DNA of 64,000 nucleotides from Neorhizobium galegae bv. orientalis str. HAMBI 540 (GCF_000731315.1 NZ_HG938353.1:3348001-3412000); one strand, 5' to 3'. Shown: positions 14,669-24,074, numbered from the stretch's first letter. Notes: generated from the sequence alone by a model not told the origin. Program-made: numbers and translations.

Positions 14669-15310
14669 GTGAACCGCCGCACCTACCACAGGGCAAGCGA
14701 GGCCGAGCGGCGCGAGGACCTGATTGCCGCGACGCTCGATTGCATCGCCGAGTTCGGCATCCAGGGCGCGACGGTCCGCCAGATCGCCATGCGCGCCGGC
14801 GTCACCGGCGGGCTGATCAGGCACTATTTCAGCAGCAAGGACCAGATGCTGCAGGCGGCCTACCGCAAGGTGATGGCCGGCATGACCGAGGCGGCGGTTG
14901 CTGCCGCGATCGAGGGCGAGACGGCGCGCTCGCGCCTGCGCCGCTTCATCGTCGCCAACGTGACGCCGCCGGTCACCGACCCGCGCACGCTGTCGCTCTG
15001 GGCCGCATTCATCAGCCATATCCAGATCGACCAGAGCTTCGCCGCCATCCACCGCGAAAACTACCTCTCATTCCTGGAGGCGCTGGAGACGCTGCTGTCC
15101 GCCTTCTTCGTCGAGGAGAAGCGAGCTCTCAGCCCTGCCCAATGCCGCACCTATGCAATCGGGGTCAACGCGCTCGTCGACGGCCTCTGGCTGGAGGGAA
15201 CGCTTGCAGCTGACACGTTTGCGGAACACGAACTCGCAGAAAATGCCCTGATCTCCGTGGAAGCGCTGCTGCGCCTGCAGCCCGGCGAGCTTTCGGCCGA
15301 ACAACGATAA
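14669..15310 (+). CDS. TetR-family regulator (BetI-like)
   Basis: A 213-residue repressor-type protein: helix-turn-helix at residues about 29-60 (GATVRQIAMRAGVTGGLIRHYF) and a BetI-like C-terminal ligand domain (TLSLWAAFISHI and GVNALVDGLWLEG). Start is GTG with AGGAG at the right distance. A gap of 110 bases separates it from the MFS gene and 15 bases from the aminotransferase behind it, so it may control the latter. BetI itself responds to choline, but no choline genes are near. Confidence 0.87.
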   Translation: MNRRTYHRASEAERREDLIAATLDCIAEFGIQGATVRQIAMRAGVTGGLIRHYFSSKDQMLQAAYRKVMAGMTEAAVAAAIEGETARSRLRRFIVANVTPPVTDPRTLSLWAAFISHIQIDQSFAAIHRENYLSFLEALETLLSAFFVEEKRALSPAQCRTYAIGVNALVDGLWLEGTLAADTFAEHELAENALISVEALLRLQPGELSAEQR

Positions 15311-15325
15311 CAAAAGGAACCACCG

Positions 15326-16534
15326 ATGCGTTATGCCTCGATCACCGACCGCCTCGCCCATCTAGGCTCCGGCCGCTGGGCACTCCACCTGACAGCCCGC
15401 CGCATGCAGGCATCGGGCGAGGATATCATCGAACTCACCATCGGCGAGCCGGACGTCAAGCCGGACAAGGCTCTGCTCGACGAGGCGGCGCGCGCCATGT
15501 ATGCCGGCCGCACCCGTTATTCCAACGGCCGCGGCGAGCCGCCGGTGCTGAAGGCGCTGGTCGAGAAATATTCGAAGCGCCGGCTAGGTGTCACAGAGCG
15601 CAATTTCCTCTGCTTCCCCGGCACCCAGACCGCGCTCTACGGCGTCATGACCGGTCTCGTCGAAGCCGGCGACGGCGTGCTCGTCGGCGATCCGCTCTAT
15701 GCGACCTATGAAGGCGTCATCCAGTCCACCGGCGCACACATGATCCCCGTGCCGCTGCGTCCGGAAAAGAAATTCCACCTGCAGGCCGAGGACCTCGAAC
15801 GGGCGATCACGCCGGAGGCCCGCGTGCTCCTTCTCAACACGCCGCACAATCCGACCGGCGCGGTGCTGACTGCCGCGGAAATCGCTGCGATCGGCGAGGT
15901 CTGCCGCCGGCATGACCTCTGGATCGTCTCGGACGAGGTCTATGAGCAGTTGATCTTCGAAGGCACGCCGTTCGCCTCTCCTTTCGACATTCCGGAATTG
16001 GCCGAACGCACCATCGCAGTCTCGTCGATCTCGAAATCTCACGCGGCCCCAGGCTTCCGCAGCGGCTGGGCCGCCGGCCCGGAAGAATTCTGTGAAAGAC
16101 TGCTGCCGGTGTCCGAAACCATGCTGTTCGGCGTGCAGCCCTTCATCTCCGACATGACCGCCATGGCGCTGTCGCAGCATTTCGACACCGCCGACGTCAT
16201 GCGGGGAAATTATCGCCGCCGTGCCACGATCGTCGAGAAGGCCTTTGCCGGCAGCAATCTCGTCAAGCCGATGCCGCCGGAAGGGGGAATGTTTGTCCTG
16301 CTCGACGTGACCGCCACCGGCCTTAACGGCGAGGAATTCGCCTGGGAACTGCTGCGCGAGGAGAAGGTTGCCGTCATGCCCGGCACCTCCTTCGGCGACC
16401 AGGCCGCAGGCTTCCTGCGCATCTCGCTAACCGTCCCGGACGACGTGGTTGCAACCGCCATGGACCGTATCGCTGACCTCGCCGGCCGCATCGCGTCCAC
16501 TGGCAGAGACCGCGCGACAACCCCGATGGCGTGA
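15326..16534 (+). CDS. PLP-dependent class I/II aminotransferase
   Basis: A 402-residue fold-type I aminotransferase that transfers an amino group between an amino acid and a 2-oxo acid in the cytoplasm. Visible are LTIGEPDVKPD at the N-terminus, NTPHNPTGAV near residue 170, DEVYEQL near 202 and the Schiff-base lysine in SSISKSHAAPGFRSGW near residue 236. It resembles the AspC/arginine-pyruvate branch. AAAAGGAACC precedes the ATG. In context with the preceding regulator and following tautomerase it may belong to an amino-compound degradation route; the substrate is not known. Confidence 0.88.
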   Translation: MRYASITDRLAHLGSGRWALHLTARRMQASGEDIIELTIGEPDVKPDKALLDEAARAMYAGRTRYSNGRGEPPVLKALVEKYSKRRLGVTERNFLCFPGTQTALYGVMTGLVEAGDGVLVGDPLYATYEGVIQSTGAHMIPVPLRPEKKFHLQAEDLERAITPEARVLLLNTPHNPTGAVLTAAEIAAIGEVCRRHDLWIVSDEVYEQLIFEGTPFASPFDIPELAERTIAVSSISKSHAAPGFRSGWAAGPEEFCERLLPVSETMLFGVQPFISDMTAMALSQHFDTADVMRGNYRRRATIVEKAFAGSNLVKPMPPEGGMFVLLDVTATGLNGEEFAWELLREEKVAVMPGTSFGDQAAGFLRISLTVPDDVVATAMDRIADLAGRIASTGRDRATTPMA

Positions 16535-16620
16535 GCGAAGTTCCCGATTGATCTCCCGGAGCAAGACGGTCTATCCTAACCCTCGGTTGATTTGAAAACT
16601 GCCGATCGGAGGAGCGCAAC

Positions 16621-16854
16621 ATGCCCCATGTTATCGTCAAAATGATCGAGGGCCGCTCCGAAGAGCAGAAGCAGGCGCTGACGGCTGAGGTGACCAAGGC
16701 GGTCATGACCGCCCTCGGCTCCGCCGAGAGTTCCGTGTCGGTCGCAATCCAGGACTTTCCGAGGGACGCCTGGACGGACAAGGTCTACGTGCCGGATATC
16801 CAGGGGCAGCCGGAGCTTGTCTACAAAAAGCCCGGTTACGATCCCTTCAAGTAA
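16621..16854 (+). CDS. 4-oxalocrotonate tautomerase-family enzyme
   Basis: A 77-residue tautomerase-superfamily protein. After removal of the initiator methionine the N-terminus is the catalytic Pro1 (PHVIVKMIEGRSEEQK), the family hallmark, and an arginine in the first helix region is present. Enzymes of this group isomerise enol and keto forms of 2-oxo acids in aromatic ring-cleavage and related pathways. GGAGGAGCGCAAC precedes the ATG. The C-terminus overlaps the convergent DUF763 gene by 19 bases. Slightly longer than the classical 62-residue 4-OT. Confidence 0.88.
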   Translation: MPHVIVKMIEGRSEEQKQALTAEVTKAVMTALGSAESSVSVAIQDFPRDAWTDKVYVPDIQGQPELVYKKPGYDPFK

Positions 16855-18116
16855 TCAGCTGATCCCGGAAAATTGGCGGTCTCCTCCGCCGGCGGCTCCC
16901 AGCCGAAGACGCTGCGGCCGCCCCATTCGTGCGACTGGCGGAATTCGCCGGCGACGATCTCCTTGAGGTCCGGGCCGGTCACATACCGTTCCATCTGGCG
17001 GGCCTGGTCATCGAGCCGCTTCAGCGCCTGCAGCTCCTCCTCGCGGCCGAGCCGGGCCTTGCCGACCGCGGACTTCATCACCTTGATCGTCTCGTCATAG
17101 ACCTTCAGCGGCACCGGAAACGGATGCCGGTCCTTGCCGCCATGGGCGAGCGAGAAACGCGCCGGATCGGAAAAACGGCACGGCGCGCCATGCACCACCT
17201 CGGCGACCATGGCCAAAGCCTTGACCGTCCGCGCTCCGACGCCCGGCATCAGCAGCAGGTTCTCGAAATCCTCCGGGCCTCGATCGGCCGCCGCCGCCAG
17301 CGTGCCATGCAGCCGCCTCATGTTGACGTCCTCCTCGCGGACATCGTGATGCGCCGGCATGACCAGATGCGGCAGCATCGGCTGCGCCAGTTCCTTCACC
17401 TTGCGCGCCGGCTCGATGGCGATCACCTCGCGGACGATCCGGTCCGGCCCGAGCGTCGCGAGCAGGTCGAGCTGGCCCTTGCGGGAGGCTTCGGCACGGT
17501 GGTCGGCGAGATTGACGATCTCGCCCTGCCCGCGGCCTTCGATGGCCGCATGCGGAGAATCGACGAAGCTTTTCAAGCCCTCCGAGATCCAGTGGTAACG
17601 CCGCGCCTGGCGCTTGTCGCCGTTCATTCCCTGCTGCACCACCACCCATTTGCCATCGTCGGTGACGATGAACCCGTGCAGATAAAGATCGAACCCGTCC
17701 TGCACCGCGGCGCTGTCCACCTTGGCGACCAGACGGCTGGTCGTCGCAAGATTGCTGCCGTCGATGCCGACGCGGTTGCCGACGGCGATCAATTCGTCCG
17801 GCGTCTTGCGGGAGCTCTGGCCCCGGCCGCCGCAAACATGGATGCCGAGTTCGCCGGCCATCGGGGTCAGCCCGCGCTTGAGTGCGCCGAGAACGCTGGT
17901 GGTAATACCGGAAGAATGCCAGTCCATTCCCATGACGCAACCGAAGGACTGGAACCAGAAGGGATGCGCCAGCCGCCGCAGAAGCTCGTCGCGGCCGTAT
18001 TCGATGACGATCGCCTGGGTGATCACGGCGCCGAGCTTGGTCATGCGCTCGCCGAGCCACCGGGGAACCCGGCCGCCGTGAAGCGGGAGATCGGCGCTGC
18101 CTGCTCTTTGAACCAT
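16836..18116 (-). CDS. DUF763 domain protein
   Basis: A 426-residue soluble protein that fits DUF763 over nearly its full length (start SADLPLHGGRVPRWLGERM; central HWISEGLKSFVD). A helix-hairpin-helix-like segment (LLMPGVGARTVKALAMVAEVVHG) lies around residues 278-300, suggesting DNA contact. The biochemical role of the family is unknown to me, so none is assigned. It follows an aminotransferase gene on the same strand after 27 bases and probably shares its message, though no functional link is apparent. Confidence 0.85.
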   Translation of the reverse strand: MVQRAGSADLPLHGGRVPRWLGERMTKLGAVITQAIVIEYGRDELLRRLAHPFWFQSFGCVMGMDWHSSGITTSVLGALKRGLTPMAGELGIHVCGGRGQSSRKTPDELIAVGNRVGIDGSNLATTSRLVAKVDSAAVQDGFDLYLHGFIVTDDGKWVVVQQGMNGDKRQARRYHWISEGLKSFVDSPHAAIEGRGQGEIVNLADHRAEASRKGQLDLLATLGPDRIVREVIAIEPARKVKELAQPMLPHLVMPAHHDVREEDVNMRRLHGTLAAAADRGPEDFENLLLMPGVGARTVKALAMVAEVVHGAPCRFSDPARFSLAHGGKDRHPFPVPLKVYDETIKVMKSAVGKARLGREEELQALKRLDDQARQMERYVTGPDLKEIVAGEFRQSHEWGGRSVFGWEPPAEETANFPGSADYLKGS

Positions 18117-18143
18117 GCTCCGCTTATATACGGACGCTCAGGC

Positions 18144-19316
18144 TCACGATAGAGAAAAGTTCTGCAAACGTTCTCGCAACAGCCCGATCGTCGGCACGTC
18201 CGCATTGGCGAACGCGAAGCGCAGATAATTCTGTTGGCTCTCGCCGAAATAGGCGCCCGGAATGCAGATTACGCCCGCCTGCCTGGCCAGCTTCTCCGCC
18301 ACTTCCGCGGAACTCCTGCCCGGAAAGGGATGCCGCACGAAGGCGAAATAGGCGCCGATCGCATCGAGCTTCCAGTCGTTGACGGAACGCATCACCGCCT
18401 TCAGCGCATCGGCACGGCGGCCGATCTCCTGGCGGTTTTCCTCACGCCAATCGGCGAGAAGCGGCAGCGCCTTGGCGACGGCAGCCTGAGCGGCGCGCGG
18501 CGCGCAGATCTGCAGGTTGTCCATGATCTTGGCGATCTGCTCGACCGCAACCGGTCCGGCGGTGATCGCTCCGAGCCGGTGCCCCGGGATGCAGAAGGAT
18601 TTCGAAAAACTGTAGAGGCTGATCAGCGTATCTTCCCAGCCGTCGAGACTGAACAGCGCGTGCGGCACCTGGTCCGCTGTCGGCAGAAAGTCGCGATAGG
18701 TCTCGTCGAGGATCAGCCAGATGCCTTTGTTCCGGCAGAGCTTGAAGATCGCTTCGAGCAGCGACGGCGGATAGATCGCCCCCGTCGGATTGTTGGGTGA
18801 GACGAGCGCCAGCGCCCGCACCTCGCCGGTGATCGCAGCTTCAAGCCCGACAAGGTCCGGCAGAAAACCGTTCGCCGCGTCGCAGGCGACGAAAGCGGTC
18901 TTGACGCCCATCATCGCCAGCGTCGTTTCGTGGTTGAAATAGAAGGGCTCGGTCATCAGCACCGTATTGCCGGGGCCAGCCACCGTCATCGCGGCGCAGA
19001 CGAAAGCCTGGTTGCAGCCCGACGTGACGTGGATGTTCCTGAGGCCGATGCCTGCGCCATAAACCTCCGAGACATGCGCCGCATAGGCTGTCCGAAGTTC
19101 CGCCTCGCCCTCGATCGGCCCATATCCGGTGAAGGCCTTTGAGGAGCCGGTCTCGCCGAGCAGCTTCAGCATGTCCGGATGGGCCGGATAACCGGGCACG
19201 GCCTGAGAGAGGTCGATCAGCGGACCCCGGGACCCGTCATAGGCACGCCCCCAGGCGGCGACGGAGGGAACGGGCGGAGGGCTGAGCTTTTCGATAAGCG
19301 GATTGAAGGCAGGCAT
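18144..19316 (-). CDS. PLP-dependent aminotransferase
   Basis: A 390-residue fold-type I aminotransferase with SQAVPGYPAHP near residue 40, SPNNPTGAIYP near 168, DETYRDF near 200 and the PLP lysine in YSFSKSFCIPGHRLG near residue 235. The ATG at 19316 has GGAAG just upstream; a start ten codons earlier is less likely. It is distinct from the other aminotransferase in the window. Substrate unknown. It is divergent from the sulfite-oxidase-like gene, with a CAATTGCC-type inverted repeat between them. Confidence 0.85.
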   Translation of the reverse strand: MPAFNPLIEKLSPPPVPSVAAWGRAYDGSRGPLIDLSQAVPGYPAHPDMLKLLGETGSSKAFTGYGPIEGEAELRTAYAAHVSEVYGAGIGLRNIHVTSGCNQAFVCAAMTVAGPGNTVLMTEPFYFNHETTLAMMGVKTAFVACDAANGFLPDLVGLEAAITGEVRALALVSPNNPTGAIYPPSLLEAIFKLCRNKGIWLILDETYRDFLPTADQVPHALFSLDGWEDTLISLYSFSKSFCIPGHRLGAITAGPVAVEQIAKIMDNLQICAPRAAQAAVAKALPLLADWREENRQEIGRRADALKAVMRSVNDWKLDAIGAYFAFVRHPFPGRSSAEVAEKLARQAGVICIPGAYFGESQQNYLRFAFANADVPTIGLLRERLQNFSLS

Positions 19317-19347
19317 GATCTTCCGAGAACAGGATTTTCCGAACAAG

Positions 19348-19369
19348 CAATTGCCAAGATGGGCAATTG
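19348..19369. promoter_or_regulatory. Inverted repeat between divergent genes
   Basis: CAATTGCC (19348-19355) and GGCAATTG (19362-19369) are perfect inverted arms with a 6-base spacer, and a third ATTGCC follows immediately. It lies in the gap between divergent start codons, so a transcription factor site is likely; the protein is unknown. Confidence 0.45.
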
Positions 19370-19419
19370 ATTGCCTTTCTTGTTTATCAGATTATCGGGC
19401 GACGCAAGGAGAACCGGAT

Positions 19420-20082
19420 ATGGCCGACGAAATTGAGCCCGAGGATTCGAAGCTCACCATCACCAAGCGGAAATGGGCGGAACAAGGCAAATTCCTGACC
19501 GGCCGCATCACGAGGCCGGAAACCGACCGCCTGCCGCCCGGTCAGCACCTGGTCAAGAACTGGCCGGTGCTCGATCTCGGCCAGCAGCCGCAGGTCTCGA
19601 CCGAGCGCTGGAAACTTGACGTGCGCGGCCTCGTCAACAACCGCAGGACCTTGGATTGGGCGGCCTTCCAGGCCCTGCCGCAGACCGGGATGCGCTCCGA
19701 CATCCATTGCGTGACCACCTGGTCGCGTTACGACAACAACTGGAAAGGTGTCTCGACACACGACTTCCTCGATCTCGTCGACCCGCAAGAGGAGGCGGTT
19801 GCCGTCATGCTGACCAGCTATGACGGCTATACCACCAACTTGCTGCTCTCGGATTTCGCCTCGCCGGACGCGATCATCGTCACCGAGTGGGAAGGCAAGC
19901 CGCTGAGCGAGGAGCATGGCGGGCCGGTGCGGCTGGTGGTGCCGCACCTCTATTTCTGGAAGAGCGCCAAATGGATCAACCGCATCGAGTTCCTCGACCG
20001 GGATCAGGCCGGCTTCTGGGAGAAGAACGGCTACCACATGCGCGGCGATCCCTGGTCCGAGGAACGTTATTCGGACGACTGA
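19420..20082 (+). CDS. Sulfite oxidase-like molybdopterin-dependent oxidoreductase
   Basis: A 220-residue protein of the oxidoreductase molybdopterin-binding fold. The molybdenum-ligating cysteine is in HCVTTWSRYDNNWKG at residue 97, and VRGLVNNRRTLDW and VPHLYFWKSAKWI are typical of the YedY/MsrP-like branch. There is no Tat signal peptide and no heme or dimerisation domain, so it is a short cytoplasmic form. AAGGAGAACCGGAT precedes the ATG. The substrate is unknown; YedY homologues reduce methionine sulfoxide, but the periplasmic partner YedZ/MsrQ is not here. Confidence 0.87.
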   Translation: MADEIEPEDSKLTITKRKWAEQGKFLTGRITRPETDRLPPGQHLVKNWPVLDLGQQPQVSTERWKLDVRGLVNNRRTLDWAAFQALPQTGMRSDIHCVTTWSRYDNNWKGVSTHDFLDLVDPQEEAVAVMLTSYDGYTTNLLLSDFASPDAIIVTEWEGKPLSEEHGGPVRLVVPHLYFWKSAKWINRIEFLDRDQAGFWEKNGYHMRGDPWSEERYSDD

Positions 20083-20085
20083 GGG

Positions 20086-20685
20086 TCAGCCGAAATTGAC
20101 GAGATTCAGTCCCGGCAGCGGACCGCCCGGGAACTGCGTCAGCTTGGCCCCGACAGCAAGCGGCCCGAGGTCTATGCCGAAGAAGCCGAGCTTCTCCGTC
20201 AAGGCGGCGACTTCCGTCTTTGCGGCCGCATCGTCACCCGAGTAGAACAGCACCCGCTTGCCGCCCTCGGAAGAGGGATCGGTCTCGACCAGCTTGGCAA
20301 ACAGATGATTGAACGCCTTAACCACCCGGGCGCCCGGCACGAGGTCCGCGACGATCTCGCTGGAAAGACGGCCGTTGAGTTCGGCCGGTTTATAGAGCGG
20401 CGACTCGATCGGGTTGTTTGCATCGATGACGATCCGCCCGTTCCAGTCCGGAAGGCCGGCAAGCGCAGCCGGCAGCTTCGACCATGGAACCGCGATCAGC
20501 ACCATGTCCGCACTTGCGGCCTCCTCGATCGTGCCGGCGGAAATCCAGGGTGACAGCTCAGCCGTCAGTGTTTCGAGCGAGGCCGGGCCGCGGCTGTTGG
20601 CGATGGTGGCGCGCACGCCGTTTCTTGCAAGAGTGCGGGCGAAGGCTGCGCCGATATTGCCGGCGCCGATGATACCGATGGTCAT
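20086..20685 (-). CDS. NADPH-dependent F420-reductase-like oxidoreductase
   Basis: A 199-residue Rossmann protein with the N-terminal dinucleotide motif GIIGAGNIGAAFARTLA, a basic/serine patch (ANSRG) after strand 2 suited to NADPH, and the family segments VLIAVPW, IDANNPI and VVKAFNHLF. Rhizobia do not normally use F420, so the name reflects the family (COG2085) rather than the reaction; it probably reduces a small carbonyl or flavin-like substrate. It is divergent from a LysR gene 112 bases away, the usual arrangement for a LysR target. Confidence 0.85.
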   Translation of the reverse strand: MTIGIIGAGNIGAAFARTLARNGVRATIANSRGPASLETLTAELSPWISAGTIEEAASADMVLIAVPWSKLPAALAGLPDWNGRIVIDANNPIESPLYKPAELNGRLSSEIVADLVPGARVVKAFNHLFAKLVETDPSSEGGKRVLFYSGDDAAAKTEVAALTEKLGFFGIDLGPLAVGAKLTQFPGGPLPGLNLVNFG

Positions 20686-20736
20686 GATTGCGATACTCCA
20701 GTGGTTTCGATGACAGGAATATCGCCTCTGGATTGG

Positions 20737-20750
20737 CGCCTGATTAGGCG
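20737..20750. promoter_or_regulatory. Short inverted repeat, possible LysR site
   Basis: CGCCT-GATT-AGGCG lies midway between the divergent oxidoreductase and LysR starts. The size and place suit a regulator half of a LysR box, but it lacks a clear T-N11-A form. Confidence 0.3.
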
Positions 20751-20797
20751 GTAATAATGCGGATCATCTTCAAGCAACCATTGAGAATAAATCCGCT

Positions 20798-21751
20798 GTG
20801 GAAAGTCTCGCCAATCTCGAATCCTTCATGCGCAGCGCCGAGCTCGGCGGTTTCTCGGCTGCGGCCCGGCGGTTGGCGCTGACGCCCGCGGCTGTCAGCC
20901 GCAATGTCGCGATGCTTGAGAGGAACCTCGGCACCCGCCTCTTCCAGCGCAGCACGCGCAGGCTGACGCTGACGGAAGCGGGCGAACGTTTCCTGTCGGA
21001 GATCCGCGATCACGTCGGGGCGCTGCAGGCTGCGATAGCTGGCGCCTCGTCGGAAAGCGCGGAGCCGGCCGGTGTGCTGAAAGTCAGCATGAGCCCGCAT
21101 TTCGGTACGGGTTATATCTTACCGCTGCTGCCGGAGTTCATCGCGCGTTACCCGCTGATCCGTCCGGACTGGTCTTTCGAAAACCGGCAGGTCGATCTGA
21201 TCGCCGAGGGATATGACACAGCGATCGGCGGCGGGTTTGAGCTGACGCCCGGCGCGGTCGCTCGGGTGCTGGCGCCGGCCCATATCGTCCTAGTCGCTTC
21301 ACCCGCGTACATGAGGGACAGGCCGATGCCGGCCCATCCGGCGGATCTTGCGAACCTCGACGGCATCCATATGCGTTCTTCCAATACCGGCCGTATCCGC
21401 CAATGGGTGATGCGAAATACCGGCGGCGACGAAGTACCGGTGGTACTGAGGGAAAAGATGGTGCTCAACGACCCAGCTGCCATTGCCCACGCAGCAAGCC
21501 TCGGCCTCGGCGTCGCGATGATCGCGATGCCGGATGCCTTATCGTATATGGAGAGCGGTACGCTCGTCCGCCTGCTGCCCGACTGGTATGCGGATATCGG
21601 GCCGATCTCGATCTACTACGCCAGCAAGACGCTGCTGCCGGCAAAAACCCGCGTCTTTATCGACTTCGTGGTCGAGCATTTTCGGAAGGAACGTCTGGCC
21701 GAACGTTTTGCCGGCAGCCTCGGGGCATCCAACACGCCGAAGCGAAAATAG
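20798..21751 (+). CDS. LysR-family transcriptional regulator
   Basis: A 317-residue LysR protein: winged helix-turn-helix at residues 1-60 (FSAAARRLALTPAAVSRNVAMLE) and a periplasmic-binding-like effector domain (LKVSMSPHFGTGYILPLLPEF onward), of the DsdC/AaeR-like branch that commonly regulates an adjacent oxidoreductase. It starts with GTG. It probably controls the divergent F420-reductase-like gene. Effector unknown. Confidence 0.9.
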   Translation: MESLANLESFMRSAELGGFSAAARRLALTPAAVSRNVAMLERNLGTRLFQRSTRRLTLTEAGERFLSEIRDHVGALQAAIAGASSESAEPAGVLKVSMSPHFGTGYILPLLPEFIARYPLIRPDWSFENRQVDLIAEGYDTAIGGGFELTPGAVARVLAPAHIVLVASPAYMRDRPMPAHPADLANLDGIHMRSSNTGRIRQWVMRNTGGDEVPVVLREKMVLNDPAAIAHAASLGLGVAMIAMPDALSYMESGTLVRLLPDWYADIGPISIYYASKTLLPAKTRVFIDFVVEHFRKERLAERFAGSLGASNTPKRK

Positions 21752-21785
21752 GCGCACCCGGCCGAAGCCGGATGCGCGGGATCGG

Positions 21786-24074
21786 TCAGATCAGCTTTTC
21801 GAGCGTGATCGGCAGGTCCCGGACGCGTTTGCCGGTCGCGTGGAAGACCGCGTTGGCGATCGCCGGCGCGACGCCGACGATGCCGACCTCGCCGACACCC
21901 TTGCCGCCCAGCGCCGAGGCACCGTAGTCGGGAATGCCGACCGAGATTACCTCGATATGCGGAACGTCCGCATTGGTCGGCACCAGATAGTCGCCCATGT
22001 TGTTGTTGACGGTGCGGCCGTTGCGCTGGTCGACGAGACCTTCTTCCAGGAGAGCCTGGCCGATGCCCATGATGATGCCGCCCCGCCACTGGCTTTCCAC
22101 CAGCCGCGGATTGTAGAGCCGGCCGCAATCGAAGGCCGAGACGATACGGGACACCCGCACCGTTCCAAAATCCTCATCCACCCGCACTTCGGCGAAATGG
22201 GCGCACCAGCTATGCATGGAATATTCGCCCATGGTCGGCCCCTGGACCTTCGCCATGCTCGTCCAGGCCTGATGTTGCTCCTGGGCGGTGGCACCTTCCG
22301 GCAGCGTATTCCTCAGGATCTCGATCTCGTCGCGACCGAGCGCCGCCATCAGTTCCGAAAGCGTGAGCGACGGACCTTGATCGCGGGGAGCGGCAATGCG
22401 GCCGCCGCTGAAGGTCAGCGTATTGGCGCCGGTATCGCGCAGCGGCGATTTCTCGTCGTTGAGCGCCAGTCCGATCAGTTCGTCGCGGGCCGCCGTCGCC
22501 GCCTTGTGCACGGCACCGAGGATGGAGCCCGCCAGCATCGAGCCGCCGGCGATCGCCGAGCCCGGCAGCCGGGAATCGCCGAGATGGACCTCGACCTGGT
22601 CGACGGGAATGCCAAACACTTCGGCTGCCGTCTGGGCAAGGATGGTATAGGTCCCCTGCCCCATGTCGATCGCACCGCTGACGACCTCGACACGGCCATT
22701 GCGCAGGATGCGGATCATCGCCTCGCTGGGCGCCTGAAGGACCGGGAAGGTGCCGCAGCCGATGCCCCAGCCGATCAGGGTCTTGCCGTCGCGCATCGAG
22801 CGTGGTTCATGGCTGCGTTTCGACCAGCCGAAGGCTTCGGCGCCTTCGGTCAGCGCTTCGCGCAGCCGGCGGGTCGACCACGGTTTCCCTGACTGGTAGT
22901 CATGGTCGGCATAGTTCTTGAGCCGCAGTTCGAGCGGGTCGATGCCGAGCTTGTAAGCCAGCTCCTCCATCGCACTTTCGATGCCGAAGGCGCTGGGGTT
23001 CTTGCCAGGGCCGCGCAACGCACCCGGAGTGACGGCGTTGACCGGCACGACCCTATGCTGCGACGAGAAATTCTCGACCTTGTAGAGGATCGGCGTCGCA
23101 GCACCCGTCTGCTCCGGCCAGTCCGCATAGGTGGAGGTCTCGCTGGCGCCGCGATGGACGATCGCCTGAAGGATGCCGTCTTCGGTCGCGCCGATCTTGA
23201 TCCGCTGGCGCGTCGCGGCGCGACCGCCATAGTTCGTGAAATTCTGCGGTCGCGTCAGCGCAAGCTTGACCGGCCGGCCGAGCTTCCTTGCCGCGAAAGC
23301 GGCCACCGCGCCATGGGCGAGCGCCGCCCCCTTCGAACCAAACCCGCCGCCGATGAACGGCGAGATCAGGCGGACATTTTCGTAAGGAATGCCGAACCAT
23401 TCAGAATAGCTGCGCGCCATGCCGTGAGACCACTGGCTCGGTTCCCAGACCGTGATCCGGTCGCCATCCCACTTCACGGTCAACCCGTGCGGCTCCATGG
23501 CGACGTGATATTCACGCGGCGTCGAATATTCGCCTTCGATCTGAACCGGCGCGGCCGCAAGAGCGGCCTCGGCATCACCCCATCCGGAGGTGAGACTGTC
23601 CATCACCTTGCCTTCGCCGGCAGCCGTATCATTGAAGCTTGCGACATGCGGCGCCTTCTCATAGGTGATGCAGATCAGCCTTGCCGCCTCGACCGCCTGT
23701 TCGCGACTTTCCGCGACGACTGCGGCGATCGACTGGCCATTGTATTGCACCTGCCGCGGCAGCGGATAATACGGCTGATTTTCCGGGCGATTGCCACCCC
23801 AGTCGGAGGCGACCAGGAGACCCAGGTCGTCATCCGGCGTCAGCACCATCAGCACGCCCGGGGCCGCAAGCGCCTTTTCCGCATCGACCGAAATGACGCG
23901 GCCGGCCGGGATCGTGCTCTGCACGAGAATGGCGTAGGCAAGGCCTTCGAGCGGATATTCCAGCGCATAGGTCGCACCACCGGTGACCTTCAGATTGCCT
24001 TCGAAGCGTGTTTGACGACCGCCGACAGTCCCGTCGGAGGCATCGCCGTGTTTGCGGGGTTCCATGATGGTCAT
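21786..24074 (-). CDS. Molybdenum hydroxylase large subunit (xanthine dehydrogenase family)
   Basis: A 762-residue molybdopterin-cytosine-dinucleotide-binding subunit. Features: an N-terminal a/b hammerhead domain (GGATYALEYPLEGLAYAIL), the Mo-cofactor loops FIGGGFGSKGA near residue 237 and ALRGPGKNPSAFGIE near 353, and the C-terminal GGKGVGEVG with the catalytic glutamate near residue 734. It resembles PaoC/YagR, part of an aldehyde oxidoreductase. Its ATG overlaps the stop of the FAD subunit (ATGA). The operon order is Fe-S, FAD, Mo. Aldehydes or N-heterocycles are the likely substrates. Confidence 0.92.
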   Translation of the reverse strand: MTIMEPRKHGDASDGTVGGRQTRFEGNLKVTGGATYALEYPLEGLAYAILVQSTIPAGRVISVDAEKALAAPGVLMVLTPDDDLGLLVASDWGGNRPENQPYYPLPRQVQYNGQSIAAVVAESREQAVEAARLICITYEKAPHVASFNDTAAGEGKVMDSLTSGWGDAEAALAAAPVQIEGEYSTPREYHVAMEPHGLTVKWDGDRITVWEPSQWSHGMARSYSEWFGIPYENVRLISPFIGGGFGSKGAALAHGAVAAFAARKLGRPVKLALTRPQNFTNYGGRAATRQRIKIGATEDGILQAIVHRGASETSTYADWPEQTGAATPILYKVENFSSQHRVVPVNAVTPGALRGPGKNPSAFGIESAMEELAYKLGIDPLELRLKNYADHDYQSGKPWSTRRLREALTEGAEAFGWSKRSHEPRSMRDGKTLIGWGIGCGTFPVLQAPSEAMIRILRNGRVEVVSGAIDMGQGTYTILAQTAAEVFGIPVDQVEVHLGDSRLPGSAIAGGSMLAGSILGAVHKAATAARDELIGLALNDEKSPLRDTGANTLTFSGGRIAAPRDQGPSLTLSELMAALGRDEIEILRNTLPEGATAQEQHQAWTSMAKVQGPTMGEYSMHSWCAHFAEVRVDEDFGTVRVSRIVSAFDCGRLYNPRLVESQWRGGIIMGIGQALLEEGLVDQRNGRTVNNNMGDYLVPTNADVPHIEVISVGIPDYGASALGGKGVGEVGIVGVAPAIANAVFHATGKRVRDLPITLEKLI

